Positions 37,425-47,016 are shown, counted from the first letter of the stretch. The stretch is 63,832 nucleotides of DNA from Streptomyces phaeoluteigriseus (GCF_001896135.2 NZ_MPOH02000009.1:277725-341556); one strand, 5' to 3'. Program-made: numbers and translations. Notes: generated from the sequence alone by a model not told the origin.

Positions 37425-37910
37425 GTGTCCGCTCCACGCCTCCGGACGACACCGCTGCCAGGCATCGGCGTCCAGTACGACCTCGTGACACGGGAGCAAC
37501 GCCACCTGTCCGTGGTGGCCCACCGCGACGGAAGCCGGACGGTGAGCCTGTACCGGGCCGACGACCCGGACTCCTGCGCCCAGTCCCTGCGGTTGTCGGG
37601 GGCCGAGGCGGGCTCGCTGATCGACGCCCTGAAGCCGTCCCACCACAGTGCGAGCCTGCTGTACACGACCGACCTCGGGCTGGTCGCCGAGCGCATCGAG
37701 GTGGCCGCGGCCTCCCACTGGAACGGGCGGCTGCTGGGCGAGACCCGGATGCGCACGGAGACCGGCGCGTCGATCGTGGCGGTGCTGCGGCGGGCCGAGG
37801 CGACCCCCTCGCCGGCGCCGGACTTCCGGCTGGCCGGCGGGGACACCCTCATCGTGATCGGCACCCGCGAGGGCGTGGACGCGGCCGCGGCGATACTCGG
37901 CCGGGAGTGA
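37425..37910 (+). CDS. Cation:proton antiporter regulatory subunit (KhtT-like, TrkA-C domain)
   Basis: Predicted 161 aa cytoplasmic subunit starting at GTG with an AGGGG ribosome binding site. The N-terminal half (YDLVTREQRHLSVVAHRDG, then LYRADDPD) is the KhtT-type domain. The C-terminal half (IVAVLRRAEATPSPAPDFRLAGGDTLIVIGTREG) is a TrkA-C/RCK-C domain that binds a nucleotide second messenger in related proteins, c-di-AMP in KhtT. It is four nucleotides upstream of the antiporter gene and should gate it. Confidence 0.9.
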   Translation: MSAPRLRTTPLPGIGVQYDLVTREQRHLSVVAHRDGSRTVSLYRADDPDSCAQSLRLSGAEAGSLIDALKPSHHSASLLYTTDLGLVAERIEVAAASHWNGRLLGETRMRTETGASIVAVLRRAEATPSPAPDFRLAGGDTLIVIGTREGVDAAAAILGRE

Positions 37911-37914
37911 ACCG

Positions 37915-39142
37915 GTGCACTCCTCCGCGGTCCTTCTGATCGAGTTCGGTTCCATCATCCTCGGCCTCGGCCTGCTCGGCCGGCTCGCCGCCCGCTTCCG
38001 GTTCTCGCCCATCCCCCTCTACCTGCTCGCAGGTCTGGCCTTCGGCGAGGGGGGGGCTGCTCCCGCTGGGCGCGAGTGAGGAGTTCGTGGCCATCGGCGC
38101 CGAGATCGGCGTCATCCTGCTGCTGCTGATGCTCGGCCTGGAGTACACGGCGAGCGATCTGGTCTCCAACCTCAAGGCCCACTATCCGTCCGGCCTGGTG
38201 GATTTCACGCTCAACGCGCTGCCGGGCGCGGCCGCCGCGCTGCTGCTGGGCTGGGGGCCGGTGGCGGCCGTGGTGCTGGCGGGCGTCACCTGGATCTCCT
38301 CGTCCGGGGTGATCGCCAAGGTGCTGGGCGACCTGGGCCGGGTCGGCAACCGCGAGACGCCGGTGATCCTGAGCGTCCTGGTGCTGGAGGACCTGGCGAT
38401 GGCGGTCTACCTGCCGATCGTCACCGCCCTGGTGGCGGGCGTCGGGCTGGCGGCCGGCAGCGTGACCCTGGCGGTGGCGCTGGGCGCCGCGGGACTCGTC
38501 CTCTTCGTGGCACTGCGCTACGGCCGGATCCTCTCCCGGTTCGTGTCGAGCGACGACCCGGAGAAGCTGCTCCTCGTGGTCCTGGGGCTGACGATCCTGG
38601 TCGCCGGTGTGGCGCAGCAGCTCCAGGTGTCGGCGGCCGTCGGCGCGTTCCTCGTCGGCATCGCGCTGTCCGGTGAGGTGGCCGAGGGCGCGCACACGCT
38701 GCTGAGCCCGTTGCGGGACCTCTTCGCGGCCGTCTTCTTCGTGTTCTTCGGGCTGCACACCGATCCGGCCAGCATTCCTCCGGTGCTGGTGCCCGCCCTG
38801 GCCCTCGCGGTCGTGACGGCCGCGACGAAGATCGCGACCGGCTACTGGGCGGCGCGGCGGGCCGGGATCTCGGTCAAGGGCCGCTGGCGCACGGGCGGTG
38901 CGCTGGTGGCGCGCGGGGAGTTCTCGATCGTCATCGCGGGGCTGGCGGTCACCGCCGGCATCGAGCCGTCCCTGGGCCCCCTGGCTACGGCGTACGTCCT
39001 GATCCTGGTCGTTCTGGGCCCGCTCACCGCCCGCTACACGGAACCTCTGGCCGGCCGCTGGACGCGCCTCCGTGAAGCGCGCCGGCCTCCGGCGGAGGAG
39101 CCGGCACCCGAGGCACGCACGGAGACGCCGGTGGGCGACTGA
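37915..39142 (+). pseudogene. CPA2-type K+/H+ antiporter, KhtU-like (frameshift in a G8 tract)
   Basis: Encodes a 408 aa, roughly 12-helix cation:proton antiporter if one G is removed from the run of eight at 38049-38056. The GTG start at 37915 gives VHSSAVLLIEFGSIILGLGLLG...LAFGEGG. The frame after the tract (LLPLGASEEFVAIGAEIGVILLLLMLGLEY) continues to the end with WISSSGVIAKVLGDL and VARGEFSIVIAGLAV, both typical CPA2 segments. It forms an operon with the TrkA-C subunit. As written translation stops at a TGA about ten codons past the tract. Confidence 0.87.
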
Positions 39143-39458
39143 GGGGTGGGTCGGGACGACGACGGGCACGGCGACGGCACCCACAGGGCCCACACGCCGC
39201 ATCAGTGACACGCTCTGGGTCACTGCCGTCCGGTTGAGCACCCGGTGCCTACGTCCCTCCACCAGCGCGGTCAGCGCCGAGGCGGCACCGCGCGCCGAGG
39301 CCCGCTCGGCCTCACCGGCACCGGGCGCGAGCGTGCCGGCCTCACCGGCACCCTCGGCCACACCTGACGGTCTTCCGCACCTCGCACCGCATCACGAGTG
39401 AGCCGCTCGTGGGCAGCGACGCCGCCTGTCCCCGACGGCGAAGGTCAGGCACGACGGG
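39143..39458. other. Intergenic region, nothing recognised
   Basis: About 316 nt between the convergent antiporter and MazG-like genes. It contains a short direct repeat (GGCCTCACCGGCACC around 39309 and 39338). An open frame through it has no recognisable product. No clear hairpin terminator was found. Confidence 0.4.
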
Positions 39459-39866
39459 TCAGGCCGCGCCGCCGGGGACCCAGCCCTGGCGGCGCAGTAC
39501 CGCCGCCACGTCCGGTGCCTCGTAGTGCTCGCCCTTGAGGACCTTGCCGTCCGCACGGCGGGCGACCCGCCCGTCGGGGCCCCGCTTGGTCATGTTGGAA
39601 CGGTGGATCTCGGCTATCACCGCGTCGAGGTCGATCCCGTGCACCAGAGCCGTGCCGTACGCGACGTAGACGACGTCGGCCAGTTCGTGCGCGAGGCGGT
39701 CCAGGGGGCCGCTCACCGACACCTCGGCCACCTCGGCGGCCTCCTCCGCGAGCAGCTCCCCGCGGTGCGCGGCGAGGCCGGGCGGCACCTCCGTCGGTGT
39801 ACTGCGGGCATCGAGACCCAAGGCCAGGTGGAACTGACGGACCAGGTCGGCGGGCGAGGAACTCAT
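39459..39866 (-). CDS. MazG-like nucleotide pyrophosphohydrolase
   Basis: Predicted 135 aa protein with one MazG-type all-alpha NTP pyrophosphatase domain. The metal-binding pattern is LLAEEAAEVAEVS (ExxE) followed by HELADVVYVAYGTA (ExxD). These enzymes hydrolyse (d)NTPs to monophosphates for house-cleaning. The ATG at 39866 is chosen because upstream residues look non-coding. It is divergent from the TAXI-type binding protein gene, with about 100 nt between. Confidence 0.85.
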   Translation of the reverse strand: MSSSPADLVRQFHLALGLDARSTPTEVPPGLAAHRGELLAEEAAEVAEVSVSGPLDRLAHELADVVYVAYGTALVHGIDLDAVIAEIHRSNMTKRGPDGRVARRADGKVLKGEHYEAPDVAAVLRRQGWVPGGAA

Positions 39867-39965
39867 GCACCGACTGTAACGACGGCCACTGACAGTCCCG
39901 TCCGCCACCGCCCCGGCGCGGCCCGCCCTGGCCAGCTCGCCGCCCCACCTGGCAGGATCGCGCGC

Positions 39966-40964
39966 ATGTCCAAGGTGTTCCCTCCCATCGGCAGGCGCCG
40001 GGCCCTCCAGGGCACCGCCGCCGCTGTCGTCGTCCTCGGGCTGCTGCTGTGGTGGCTGCTGCCCCTGGGCGAGGACCCGCCGAGCGGCAGGATCACCTTC
40101 AGCACGGGCACCACGAGCGGCGTCTACTACGAGTACGGCACCCGGCTGCGCACCGCGCTGGCCGAGGACATGCCCGATCTGGACGTGAACCTGACCGCCA
40201 GCAACGGCTCCCAGGAGAACGTCGCGCGCGTGGCGACCGGCCAGGCCGACTTCACCATCGCCGCGGCCGACGCGGTGGAGACGTACGAGAAGGACCACCC
40301 CGGCGCCTCCGCCCGGCTGCGCGGGGTCGCCCGGCTGTACGACGACTACGTGCAGCTGGTCGTGCCACGCGACTCGGACGTGCGGTCCGTGGCGGACCTG
40401 AAGGGGCGGACGGTCGCGACCGGGCTGCCCCGCTCGGGGGTGCGGCTGATCGCCGAACGGGTCCTGATGGCGGCGGGCGTGGATCCGGCGAAGGACATCA
40501 CGGCGGTCTCGGAGGGCATCGACACCGGCCCCGAGCGGCTGAAGCGGGGGAAGATCGACGCGTTCTTCTGGTCCGGCGGAGTGCCGACGGCCGGTCTGGA
40601 GAAGCTGGCCGACGGCTTCACCTTCCGGTTCGTGCCGATAGACGCCGCGCTGGTGGCCAAGATGCACCGGCAGGACGACGCGACGGGCTTCTACCGGGCC
40701 ACCAACATGCCCGAGTCCGCCTACCCGGTCATCCAGAACGGCTCCACCGTGCCGACGATCGCGGTGTCCAACCTGCTGATGACCCGCACGGACGTGGACC
40801 CCCGGCTCACCGAGTGGCTGACCCGGACCGTGATCAAGAGCCGCGACAACATCGGGCGGCACGTGCACTCCGCCCAGCTGGTCGATCTGCGCACGGCCAT
40901 CTACACCGACCCGCTCCCGCTGCACGAGGGCGCCCGGCGCTACTACCGCTCCGTCAAGCCGTAA
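39966..40964 (+). CDS. TAXI-family TRAP transporter substrate-binding protein
   Basis: Predicted 332 aa exported or membrane-anchored solute receptor. One N-terminal helix ([22 protein letters not shown]) is followed by the family start [17 protein letters not shown], then [19 protein letters not shown] and [21 protein letters not shown] proteins bind glutamate/glutamine-like or other organic acids for TRAP transporters. No TRAP membrane subunits are nearby, but the GluK/GluR sensor pair lies immediately downstream (convergent), so it could act as a sensory or accessory receptor. Confidence 0.88.
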   Translation: MSKVFPPIGRRRALQGTAAAVVVLGLLLWWLLPLGEDPPSGRITFSTGTTSGVYYEYGTRLRTALAEDMPDLDVNLTASNGSQENVARVATGQADFTIAAADAVETYEKDHPGASARLRGVARLYDDYVQLVVPRDSDVRSVADLKGRTVATGLPRSGVRLIAERVLMAAGVDPAKDITAVSEGIDTGPERLKRGKIDAFFWSGGVPTAGLEKLADGFTFRFVPIDAALVAKMHRQDDATGFYRATNMPESAYPVIQNGSTVPTIAVSNLLMTRTDVDPRLTEWLTRTVIKSRDNIGRHVHSAQLVDLRTAIYTDPLPLHEGARRYYRSVKP

Positions 40965-40998
40965 CGGGGCGGACGCCAGGCCGCCGCCGGGACCGGCC

Positions 40999-42411
40999 TC
41001 AGGCCACGGGTCTCGACCTCGGCACGGAGACCGTCACCTCCAGACCGGTGGGCTCGTGACGGTCGTAGGAGATCGTGCCGCCGCCGGCCGCGAGCAGGGC
41101 GCGGGAGATGGACAGGCCCAGGCCGGAGCCCTTGATGTTCTGGTGCCGGCCACTGCGCCAGAAGCGGTCGCCCACGCGCGCGAGCTCCTCGTCGGTCAGG
41201 CCGGGCCCGTGGTCGGTGACGACGACGGTCGAGGTCTCGCCGTCGACGGCGACCGACACCTCGACGCTCTCGCCCTCCGGCGTGAACTTGACCGCGTTGT
41301 CAATCACCGCGTCAAGGGCGCTGGAGAGCGTGACCGGGTCGGCCCAGGCCGTGGTGGGCGGGCAGTCTCCGATCAGGCGGACGCCTTTCGCCCCGGCGGT
41401 GGGCGCCCAGGCGGCGACGCGCTCGGCGGCCAGCGCACCGATGTCGGTGACCCGCAGGTCGGCCTCGGTGTGCTCGGCCAGGGCCAGGTCGAGCAGGTCG
41501 TCCAGGACGTGGGCGAGGCGCTTGCCCTCGTTCTGCACGGACGCGATCTCCTCGTTGCCCTCCGGGAGTTCGTAGGCGAGCAGTTCGATGCGCAGCAGCA
41601 GCGCCGCGAGCGGGTTGCGCAGTTGGTGCGAGGCGTCGGCGACGAAAGCGCGCTGCTGTTCCAGCACGTCCTCGACGTTGTCCGCCATCTCGTTGAACGA
41701 CCGGGCCAGCCGTCGGAGTTCCGGCGGACCGCTGGCGACCGCGACCCTGGACTTCAGGCGGCCGGTGGCGATGTCGTGGGTGGTCGCGTCCAGGACGCGG
41801 ACGGGCCTGAGCACCCAGCCGGTCAGGCGCAGGGCCGCTCCGATGGCGAGCAGCATCGCCGCGCTCTCACCCGCGCCGATGAGCAGCCAGCCGTGCAGAA
41901 TGCGCGAGCGCATGGCCCCGGTGGGCGAGTCGGTGACGACTACCGCGACGACGTCGCCGTCCCGGATCACCGGGGACGCCACCACGAGCCGGTTGCGCTG
42001 CCAGGGCCACACCTGCTGGGGGTCGTGGCTGCGACGGCTGAGCAGCGCCTCCTCGAACGCTTCCCGCACCTCACCCTTTTCAGGGAGGTACCAGTCCCTC
42101 GGCGCATGAGCCATGGGGGTGTCGCTGCCGTAGAAGACACCGGCACGGATGCCGTAGACGTCGTAGTAGTTGACCAGTTCACGAATCAGTGTTTCGCGCC
42201 GCTCGTCGTTGGTCGTGGCCACCGGGCCGGAGTCGCCGGCCGGGACGGTGACGAACTGGGCGAGGGCGGCGAAACGTGCCGTGTCGTCGATGCGGTCGAC
42301 GACCACGTCCTGTTGCTCGGCGCCGGCCACGCTGACCGCCAGCGGCACACCGAGGGCCAGCAGCACGGCCGCCATCAGGACGATGAGCAGCGGCAGAAGA
42401 CGTGTGCGCAA
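40999..42411 (-). CDS. gluK: Sensor histidine kinase, GluK-like
   Basis: Predicted 470 aa membrane kinase. An N-terminal helix ([26 protein letters not shown]) is followed by an extracytoplasmic domain of about 140 residues, a second helix ([23 protein letters not shown]) and HAMP. Phospho-acceptor His is in [15 protein letters not shown], the N-box in [15 protein letters not shown], and the G-boxes in [10 protein letters not shown] and [13 protein letters not shown]. The TTG start, nine nucleotides after the regulator gene, is the best in frame. By its place divergent from gluABCD it is the glutamate-sensing kinase I recall as GluK of S. coelicolor; the ligand is inferred. Confidence 0.9.
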   Translation of the reverse strand: MRTRLLPLLIVLMAAVLLALGVPLAVSVAGAEQQDVVVDRIDDTARFAALAQFVTVPAGDSGPVATTNDERRETLIRELVNYYDVYGIRAGVFYGSDTPMAHAPRDWYLPEKGEVREAFEEALLSRRSHDPQQVWPWQRNRLVVASPVIRDGDVVAVVVTDSPTGAMRSRILHGWLLIGAGESAAMLLAIGAALRLTGWVLRPVRVLDATTHDIATGRLKSRVAVASGPPELRRLARSFNEMADNVEDVLEQQRAFVADASHQLRNPLAALLLRIELLAYELPEGNEEIASVQNEGKRLAHVLDDLLDLALAEHTEADLRVTDIGALAAERVAAWAPTAGAKGVRLIGDCPPTTAWADPVTLSSALDAVIDNAVKFTPEGESVEVSVAVDGETSTVVVTDHGPGLTDEELARVGDRFWRSGRHQNIKGSGLGLSISRALLAAGGGTISYDRHEPTGLEVTVSVPRSRPVA

Positions 42412-42420
42412 CGATCCCCG

Positions 42421-43104
42421 CTAGGCCGGGGCGACGAGCCGGTAGCCGACCCCGCGTACGGTCTCGATCAGGGCCGGCATGCGCAGCTTGGCGCGCAGGG
42501 AGGCCACGTGCACCTCCAGGGTGCGTCCCGTCCCCTCCCAGCTGGTGCGCCACACCTCGCTGATGATCTGCTCCCGCCGGAAGACCACACCGGGCCGCTG
42601 GGCGAGCAGCGCCAGGAGGTCGAACTCCTTACGGGTCAGCTGGACGACGGTGCCGTCCACGGTGACGCGCCGGGTGGGCAGTTCGATGTGCACGGGCCCG
42701 AGCAGCAGCTCGTTCTCACCGGCCGCGGCCACCTCCCCGGGGACGGTGCGCCGGCTGACGGCGTGGATACGGGCGAGCAGCTCACCGGTGTCGTAGGGCT
42801 TGACGACGTAGTCGTCGGCGCCCAGGTTGAGCCCGTGGATGCGGGAGCGCACGTCGGCGCGGGCCGTCACCATGATGACGGGGGTGGCGGTGCGCTTGCG
42901 GATCTTGCCGCAGACCTCGTAGCCGTCCTGGTCGGGCAGGCCCAGGTCGAGCAGGACGACCCCGAAACCGGGTCCCTCCGGGACGAGCGCCTGGAGCGCC
43001 TCCTCGCCGCTGCGCGCGTGGGTGACGTCGAAACCGTGCCGCTTCAGGACCGCGGACAGCGCGGCGGCGACATGGTTGTCGTCCTCGACGAGCAGCAGTC
43101 TCAT
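42421..43104 (-). CDS. gluR: OmpR-family response regulator, GluR-like
   Basis: Predicted 227 aa regulator. The receiver has the acidic pair in LLVEDD, phospho-acceptor Asp in [15 protein letters not shown] and Lys in [17 protein letters not shown]. The C-terminal winged helix has the OmpR/PhoB pattern [46 protein letters not shown] and the hairpin VRGVGYRLV. It is co-transcribed with gluK and divergent from the gluABCD uptake operon, the expected target. Direct repeats suited to such a regulator lie just upstream of a candidate gluA promoter. Confidence 0.93.
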   Translation of the reverse strand: MRLLLVEDDNHVAAALSAVLKRHGFDVTHARSGEEALQALVPEGPGFGVVLLDLGLPDQDGYEVCGKIRKRTATPVIMVTARADVRSRIHGLNLGADDYVVKPYDTGELLARIHAVSRRTVPGEVAAAGENELLLGPVHIELPTRRVTVDGTVVQLTRKEFDLLALLAQRPGVVFRREQIISEVWRTSWEGTGRTLEVHVASLRAKLRMPALIETVRGVGYRLVAPA

Positions 43105-43193
43105 CCCGGCCTCCTCCGGTTCATCGGGCGTACCAGCTGGTTCTGTACAAAGTCGTACGACCTAGGCGTACGGTTTCGGTGGACGAAAAGCGC

Positions 43194-43213
43194 GGTGCAC
43201 GCGCGCGTGCACC
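43194..43213. promoter_or_regulatory. Perfect 20-bp palindrome in gluR-gluA intergenic region
   Basis: GGTGCACGCGCGCGTGCACC is a self-complementary 20-mer located 90 nt upstream of the gluR start. It could be an operator or a hairpin. The alternating GC core could also adopt Z-DNA. Confidence 0.5.
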
Positions 43214-43320
43214 ATGGCAGTCACGCTGATGGACGAGGACGCCGTCAAGTGCGTTCCGGTTGCGCGGGGCTTCCGTTATCCGCCCGATACGGTCCCGGGT
43301 CGCCACTGCCACGACAGGTG

Positions 43321-43362
43321 TCCGATTGCTATCGGATCGTGATCCTCAGATTCACCTCAGAT
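43321..43362 (+). promoter_or_regulatory. Candidate GluR-type binding sites upstream of gluA
   Basis: An inverted repeat TCCGAT-TGCT-ATCGGA (43321-43336) is followed by two identical 8-mers CCTCAGAT at 43344-43351 and 43355-43362, whose starts are 11 bp apart (one helical turn). Tandem half-sites with this spacing are how OmpR/PhoB-type regulators bind. They end just upstream of a candidate -35 element, the position for activation. Confidence 0.55.
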
Positions 43363-43365
43363 GTA

Positions 43366-43394
43366 ATGACGCTGGTCGCAGTGGTTACTACTGT
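43366..43394 (+). promoter_or_regulatory. Candidate gluA promoter
   Basis: ATGACG (43366-43371) and TACTGT (43389-43394) are 17 bp apart and resemble a weak -35 and a good -10 (TAnnnT). A start site near 43401 would leave a leader of about 28 nt before the gluA ATG. A weak -35 next to direct repeats fits activator dependence. Confidence 0.4.
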
Positions 43395-43428
43395 CCTCCG
43401 AAACCGAGGAGGACGGAGCCCGAGAGCG

Positions 43429-44205
43429 ATGACCGAAGTATCGGTGGCCAAGGAAGACGCGGCCGCGCCCGGAGAACTGGTCGTCCTGAAGAGCGTCAAC
43501 AAGCATTTCGGCGCGTTGCACGTTCTCCAGGACATCGATCTGACCATCGAGCGCGGTGAGGTCGTCGTGGTCATCGGACCCTCCGGGTCCGGTAAGTCCA
43601 CGCTGTGCCGCACCATCAACCGCCTGGAGACGATCGACGCGGGCACGATCACGATCGACGGGAAGCCGCTGCCCCAGGAGGGCAAGGAGCTGGCACGGCT
43701 GCGCGCCGACGTCGGCATGGTCTTCCAGTCGTTCAACCTGTTCGCGCACAAGACCGTGCTGCAGAACGTGATGCTGGGCCAGGTCAAGGTCCGCAAGGCG
43801 GACAAGAAGAAGGCCGAGGCCAACGCGCGCCTCCTGCTGGACCGCGTCGGCGTGGCCAGCCAGGCCGACAAGTACCCCGCACAGCTCTCCGGCGGCCAGC
43901 AGCAGCGCGTGGCCATCGCGCGCGCCCTGGCCATGAACCCCAAGGTGATGCTCTTCGACGAGCCGACGTCCGCCCTGGACCCGGAGATGATCAACGAGGT
44001 GCTGGAGGTCATGCAGCAGCTCGCCCGGGACGGTATGACCATGATCGTCGTCACCCACGAGATGGGATTCGCACGATCGGCTGCAAACCGCGTGGTGTTC
44101 ATGGCCGACGGCCGCATCGTCGAACAGGCTGCGCCAGACCAGTTCTTCAGCAATCCGCGCAGCGACCGCGCCAAGGACTTCCTGTCCAAGATCCTGCATC
44201 ACTGA
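43429..44205 (+). CDS. gluA: Glutamate ABC transporter ATP-binding protein
   Basis: Predicted 258 aa ATPase of the polar amino acid uptake (PAAT) family. Walker A is [10 protein letters not shown]-loop [18 protein letters not shown], signature [15 protein letters not shown], Walker [16 protein letters not shown], and the switch His is in [13 protein letters not shown]. The frame is open far upstream, but [18 protein letters not shown] is the natural start, shortly after a GAGGAGG stretch. It is the first gene of gluABCD, which energises uptake of glutamate bound by GluB through GluC/GluD. Confidence 0.95.
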   Translation: MTEVSVAKEDAAAPGELVVLKSVNKHFGALHVLQDIDLTIERGEVVVVIGPSGSGKSTLCRTINRLETIDAGTITIDGKPLPQEGKELARLRADVGMVFQSFNLFAHKTVLQNVMLGQVKVRKADKKKAEANARLLLDRVGVASQADKYPAQLSGGQQQRVAIARALAMNPKVMLFDEPTSALDPEMINEVLEVMQQLARDGMTMIVVTHEMGFARSAANRVVFMADGRIVEQAAPDQFFSNPRSDRAKDFLSKILHH

Positions 44206-44299
44206 CGGCGCCCTGCGCGTCCGCGACCAGCGTCACCCGCCTCTCGACGGCTCGCACGTCTCCTTCATCACCGAAGGCATCACCCAAAGGAAGTCGATC

Positions 44300-45145
44300 A
44301 TGAAGCTTCGCAAGGTCTCCGCCGCCTCGGCCGCCGTCCTCGCCCTCGCCCTCGCCGCCACCGCGTGCGGTTCCGACGACAAGGACGACACGAGCAGCGG
44401 CTCCAGCGGTGGCGGCGACAAGATCAAGATCGGTATCAAGTACGACCAGCCGGGTCTCGGCCTGAAGGAGCCCGACGGTTCCTTCTCCGGCTTCGACGTG
44501 GACGTGGCGACGTATGTGGCCAAGGAGCTGGGCTACGAGCCGAACCAGATCACGTTCGTCGAGACCAAGAGCGCCGACCGCGAGAACGCGCTCGCCCGCG
44601 GCGACGTCAAGTTCATCGCGGCCACCTACTCGATCAACGACGAGCGCGCCAAGAAGGTCGACTTCGCCGGCCCGTACCTGCTGGCCCACCAGGACCTGCT
44701 GGTGAAGAAGGACTCCGACATCGCGAAGGGTGCGGACCTCAACGGCAAGAACCTGTGCTCGGTGACCGGTTCGACGTCGGCGCAGAACGTCAGGGACAAG
44801 ATCGCCCCGAAGGCCAACCTGAAGCAGCTGGGCGGTTACTCGGAGTGCATCTCCGCCCTCCAGAGCGGCGCCGTCGACGCGGTGACCACCGACGACTCGA
44901 TCCTCGCGGGCTTCGCCGCGCAGGACAAGTACAAGGGCCAGTTCAAGCTCGTGGGCGAGAAGCTCTCGAACGAGAACTACGGCGTCGGTGTCAAGAAGGG
45001 CGACAAGGCCACCGTCGACAAGATCAACGCCGCGCTGGAGAAGATGGTCAGCGACGGCGCGTGGGACAAGGCGGTCACGGAGAACTTCGGCCCGGCCGAG
45101 TACAAGAACGAGAAGGCCCCGAAGATCGGCGTCATCGTCAAGTAA
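44300..45145 (+). CDS. gluB: Glutamate-binding lipoprotein of ABC transporter
   Basis: Predicted 281 aa extracytoplasmic receptor. The signal peptide SAASAAVLALALAATAC ends in lipobox Cys23. The mature protein begins with an acidic/Ser/Gly linker, then IKIGIKYDQPGLGLKEPDGSFSG-type sequence and FVETKSADRENALARGDVKF, as in SBP family 3 amino acid receptors. LKQLGGYSECISALQSGAVDAV completes the second lobe. It is 94 nt after gluA, with a weak AAAGGAAG ribosome binding site, and is followed by a hairpin that may favour its higher expression. Confidence 0.95.
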   Translation: MKLRKVSAASAAVLALALAATACGSDDKDDTSSGSSGGGDKIKIGIKYDQPGLGLKEPDGSFSGFDVDVATYVAKELGYEPNQITFVETKSADRENALARGDVKFIAATYSINDERAKKVDFAGPYLLAHQDLLVKKDSDIAKGADLNGKNLCSVTGSTSAQNVRDKIAPKANLKQLGGYSECISALQSGAVDAVTTDDSILAGFAAQDKYKGQFKLVGEKLSNENYGVGVKKGDKATVDKINAALEKMVSDGAWDKAVTENFGPAEYKNEKAPKIGVIVK

Positions 45146-45164
45146 CCCGGCAGCCGCTGCCTCA

Positions 45165-45191
45165 GGAATCCCGCGTACGACGTGGGGTTCC
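45165..45191 (+). terminator. Attenuator-like hairpin between gluB and gluC
   Basis: GGAATCCCGCG pairs with CGTGGGGTTCC (11 bp, two G-U wobbles) around TACGA, 20 nt after the gluB stop. A hairpin at this point commonly stabilises the receptor mRNA or trims read-through into permease genes. Confidence 0.55.
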
Positions 45192-45276
45192 GCGGGCGCG
45201 CCGCCCGTCGTCGCGATCACGGCGGGCGCGCGTCACGCCCTCCACGTACCCCACACACCCGGAAGCGCGGGAGATC

Positions 45277-45945
45277 GTGTTCGACTTTCTTGAAGGCTAC
45301 GACGTCCTCGCGGCGTTCTGGTTGACGATCAAACTGACCGTCTTCTCCGCCGTCGGCTCCCTGGTCTGGGGCACCATGCTGGCCGCGATGCGCGTCAGTC
45401 CGGTCCCGCTGATGCGCGGGTTCGGCACCGCCTACGTCAACATCGTCCGGAACATCCCTCTGACGGTCATCATCGTCTTCACCTCGCTCGGCCTCGCCGA
45501 CATCTTCGGTATGACGATGGGCGCGTCCCACGACTTCAACCTGCAGGGCTTCCGCCTCGCGGTGCTCGGTCTGGTCGCCTACACGGCGGCCTTCGTCTGC
45601 GAGTCGATCCGGTCCGGCATCAACACCGTGCCCCTCGGCCAGGCCGAGGCGGCACGCGCGATCGGGCTGAGCTTCAGCCAGACGCTGCGGCTCGTCATCC
45701 TGCCGCAGGCGTTCCGCTCGGTCATCGGCCCGCTGACCAACGTCCTGATCGCCCTGACCAAGAACACCACTGTGGCGGCCGCCATCGGCGTGGCCGAAGC
45801 CGCCTTCCTGATGAAGGAAATGATCGAGAACGAGGCCCAGACGCTGGCCATCGGCGCGGTCTTCGCCCTCGGGTTCGTGGTGCTGACCCTTCCCACCGGC
45901 CTGCTGCTCGGCTGGCTCGGCAAGCGACTGGCGGTGAAGCGATGA
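45277..45945 (+). CDS. gluC: Glutamate ABC transporter permease
   Basis: Predicted 222 aa inner membrane permease from a GTG (VFDFLEGYDVLAAFWLTIKLT) preceded by GGGAG. It has about five helices and the permease loop that docks with the ATPase (GQAEAARAIGLSFSQTLRLVILPQAFRSVIGPL). FRNIPL-type sequence (YVNIVRNIPLTVIIVF) is characteristic of the PAAT group. Its stop overlaps the gluD start by four bases (ATGA), so the two permeases are translated in step and form the heterodimeric channel. Confidence 0.94.
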   Translation: MFDFLEGYDVLAAFWLTIKLTVFSAVGSLVWGTMLAAMRVSPVPLMRGFGTAYVNIVRNIPLTVIIVFTSLGLADIFGMTMGASHDFNLQGFRLAVLGLVAYTAAFVCESIRSGINTVPLGQAEAARAIGLSFSQTLRLVILPQAFRSVIGPLTNVLIALTKNTTVAAAIGVAEAAFLMKEMIENEAQTLAIGAVFALGFVVLTLPTGLLLGWLGKRLAVKR

Positions 45946-46841
45946 GCTCGGTCCTCTACGACGCCCCCGGGCCGCGCGCCAAACGGCGCAACGTCCTGCT
46001 GTCCATCCTCTTCTTCGTCCTGCTCGCCCTGCTCCTGTGGTGGCTGTGGGAGAAGATGGACGACAAGAACCAGCTCGAATGGGCCCTGTGGGAGCCGTTC
46101 ACCACGTCCCAGGCGTGGACGACCTATCTGCTGCCGGGCCTCGCCGACACCATGAAGGCCGCGGCGCTCTCCATGATCATCGCCCTTCCCCTGGGCGCGT
46201 TCCTCGGCATCTCGCGGATGTCCGACCATCGCTGGGTGCGCGTCCCGGCCGGCGCGGTGGTCGAGTTCTTCCGGGCGATCCCGGTCCTGCTGCTGATGCT
46301 GTTCGCCAACGAGCTGTACGTCCGCTCCTCGGACATCTCCAGCGAGGACCGCCCCATGTACGCGGTCGTCACCGGCCTCGTGCTCTACAACGCCTCGGTC
46401 CTCGCGGAGGTCGTCCGGGCCGGCATCCTCGCCCTGCCCAAGGGACAGACGGAGGCCGCGTTCGCGATCGGCCTGCGCAAGGGCCAGACGATGACCAGCA
46501 TCCTGCTGCCGCAGGCCGTCACGGCGATGCTGCCGGCGATCGTCAGCCAGCTCGTCGTCATCGTGAAGGACACGGCGCTCGGCGGCGTGATGCTCGGGTT
46601 CACCGAGCTGCTCAACGCGCGCAGCACCCTGGCGGCGAACTACGCCAACGTCGTCCCCAGCTTCATCGTCGTGGCGCTCATCTTCATCGTCGTCAACTTC
46701 ATCCTGACGTCCTTCGCCTCCTGGCTGGAGGGCCGGCTGCGCCGCAGCAAGCGCGGCACGGGCGCGGTGCTCGCCCCGGACGACGTCGAGGACAACCCCG
46801 CCGCGATCCCCGGCAGCTACGGAACGGGCCAGGCGGTCTGA
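45942..46841 (+). CDS. gluD: Glutamate ABC transporter permease
   Basis: Predicted 299 aa membrane permease. A helix near the N-terminus (NVLLSILFFVLLALLLWWLW) precedes the typical HisM-like core: YLLPGLADTMKAAALSMIIALPLG, EFFRAIPVLLLML and the ATPase-docking loop GQTEAAFAIGLRKGQTMTSILLPQAV. The tail is hydrophilic with a basic, then acidic, end (RRSKRGTGAVLAPDDVED). It overlaps gluC by four bases and is the last gene of the operon, with a terminator hairpin 26 nt beyond its stop. Confidence 0.94.
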   Translation: MSSVLYDAPGPRAKRRNVLLSILFFVLLALLLWWLWEKMDDKNQLEWALWEPFTTSQAWTTYLLPGLADTMKAAALSMIIALPLGAFLGISRMSDHRWVRVPAGAVVEFFRAIPVLLLMLFANELYVRSSDISSEDRPMYAVVTGLVLYNASVLAEVVRAGILALPKGQTEAAFAIGLRKGQTMTSILLPQAVTAMLPAIVSQLVVIVKDTALGGVMLGFTELLNARSTLAANYANVVPSFIVVALIFIVVNFILTSFASWLEGRLRRSKRGTGAVLAPDDVEDNPAAIPGSYGTGQAV

Positions 46842-46866
46842 CGCTCACTCATACGGCGTGACCTGT

Positions 46867-46900
46867 ACGGAGGCAGTGGCGTGCGCGCCGCTGCCTCCGT
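46867..46900 (+). terminator. Terminator hairpin after gluABCD
   Basis: Fifteen-base arms (46867-46881 and 46886-46900, one wobble) with a TGCG loop, 26 nt after the gluD stop. It separates the glutamate operon from the FAD monooxygenase gene on the same strand. Confidence 0.8.
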
Positions 46901-47016
46901 CGCTTGACGCAAGCTGCGGCAGTGGGTTGCATACGTTCTGTGATCGTGCACCCTGCTCCAACCTCTTGTTCACCTACGTCCCTCGGGACGCCGTCGCGGG
47001 CAGGGGGTGCCACCCC

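Noticed and set aside
39072..39401. 109-codon plus-strand frame after the antiporter gene
   Set aside because: Overlaps the antiporter 3' end, has no ribosome binding site and encodes low-complexity sequence.
43301..43320. GCCACTG sequence resembling the end of a cobalamin riboswitch B12 box
   Set aside because: The rest of the B12 box and the surrounding stems are missing, and the gene downstream is gluA, not a cobalamin gene. No B12 riboswitch was found before nrdRJ either.
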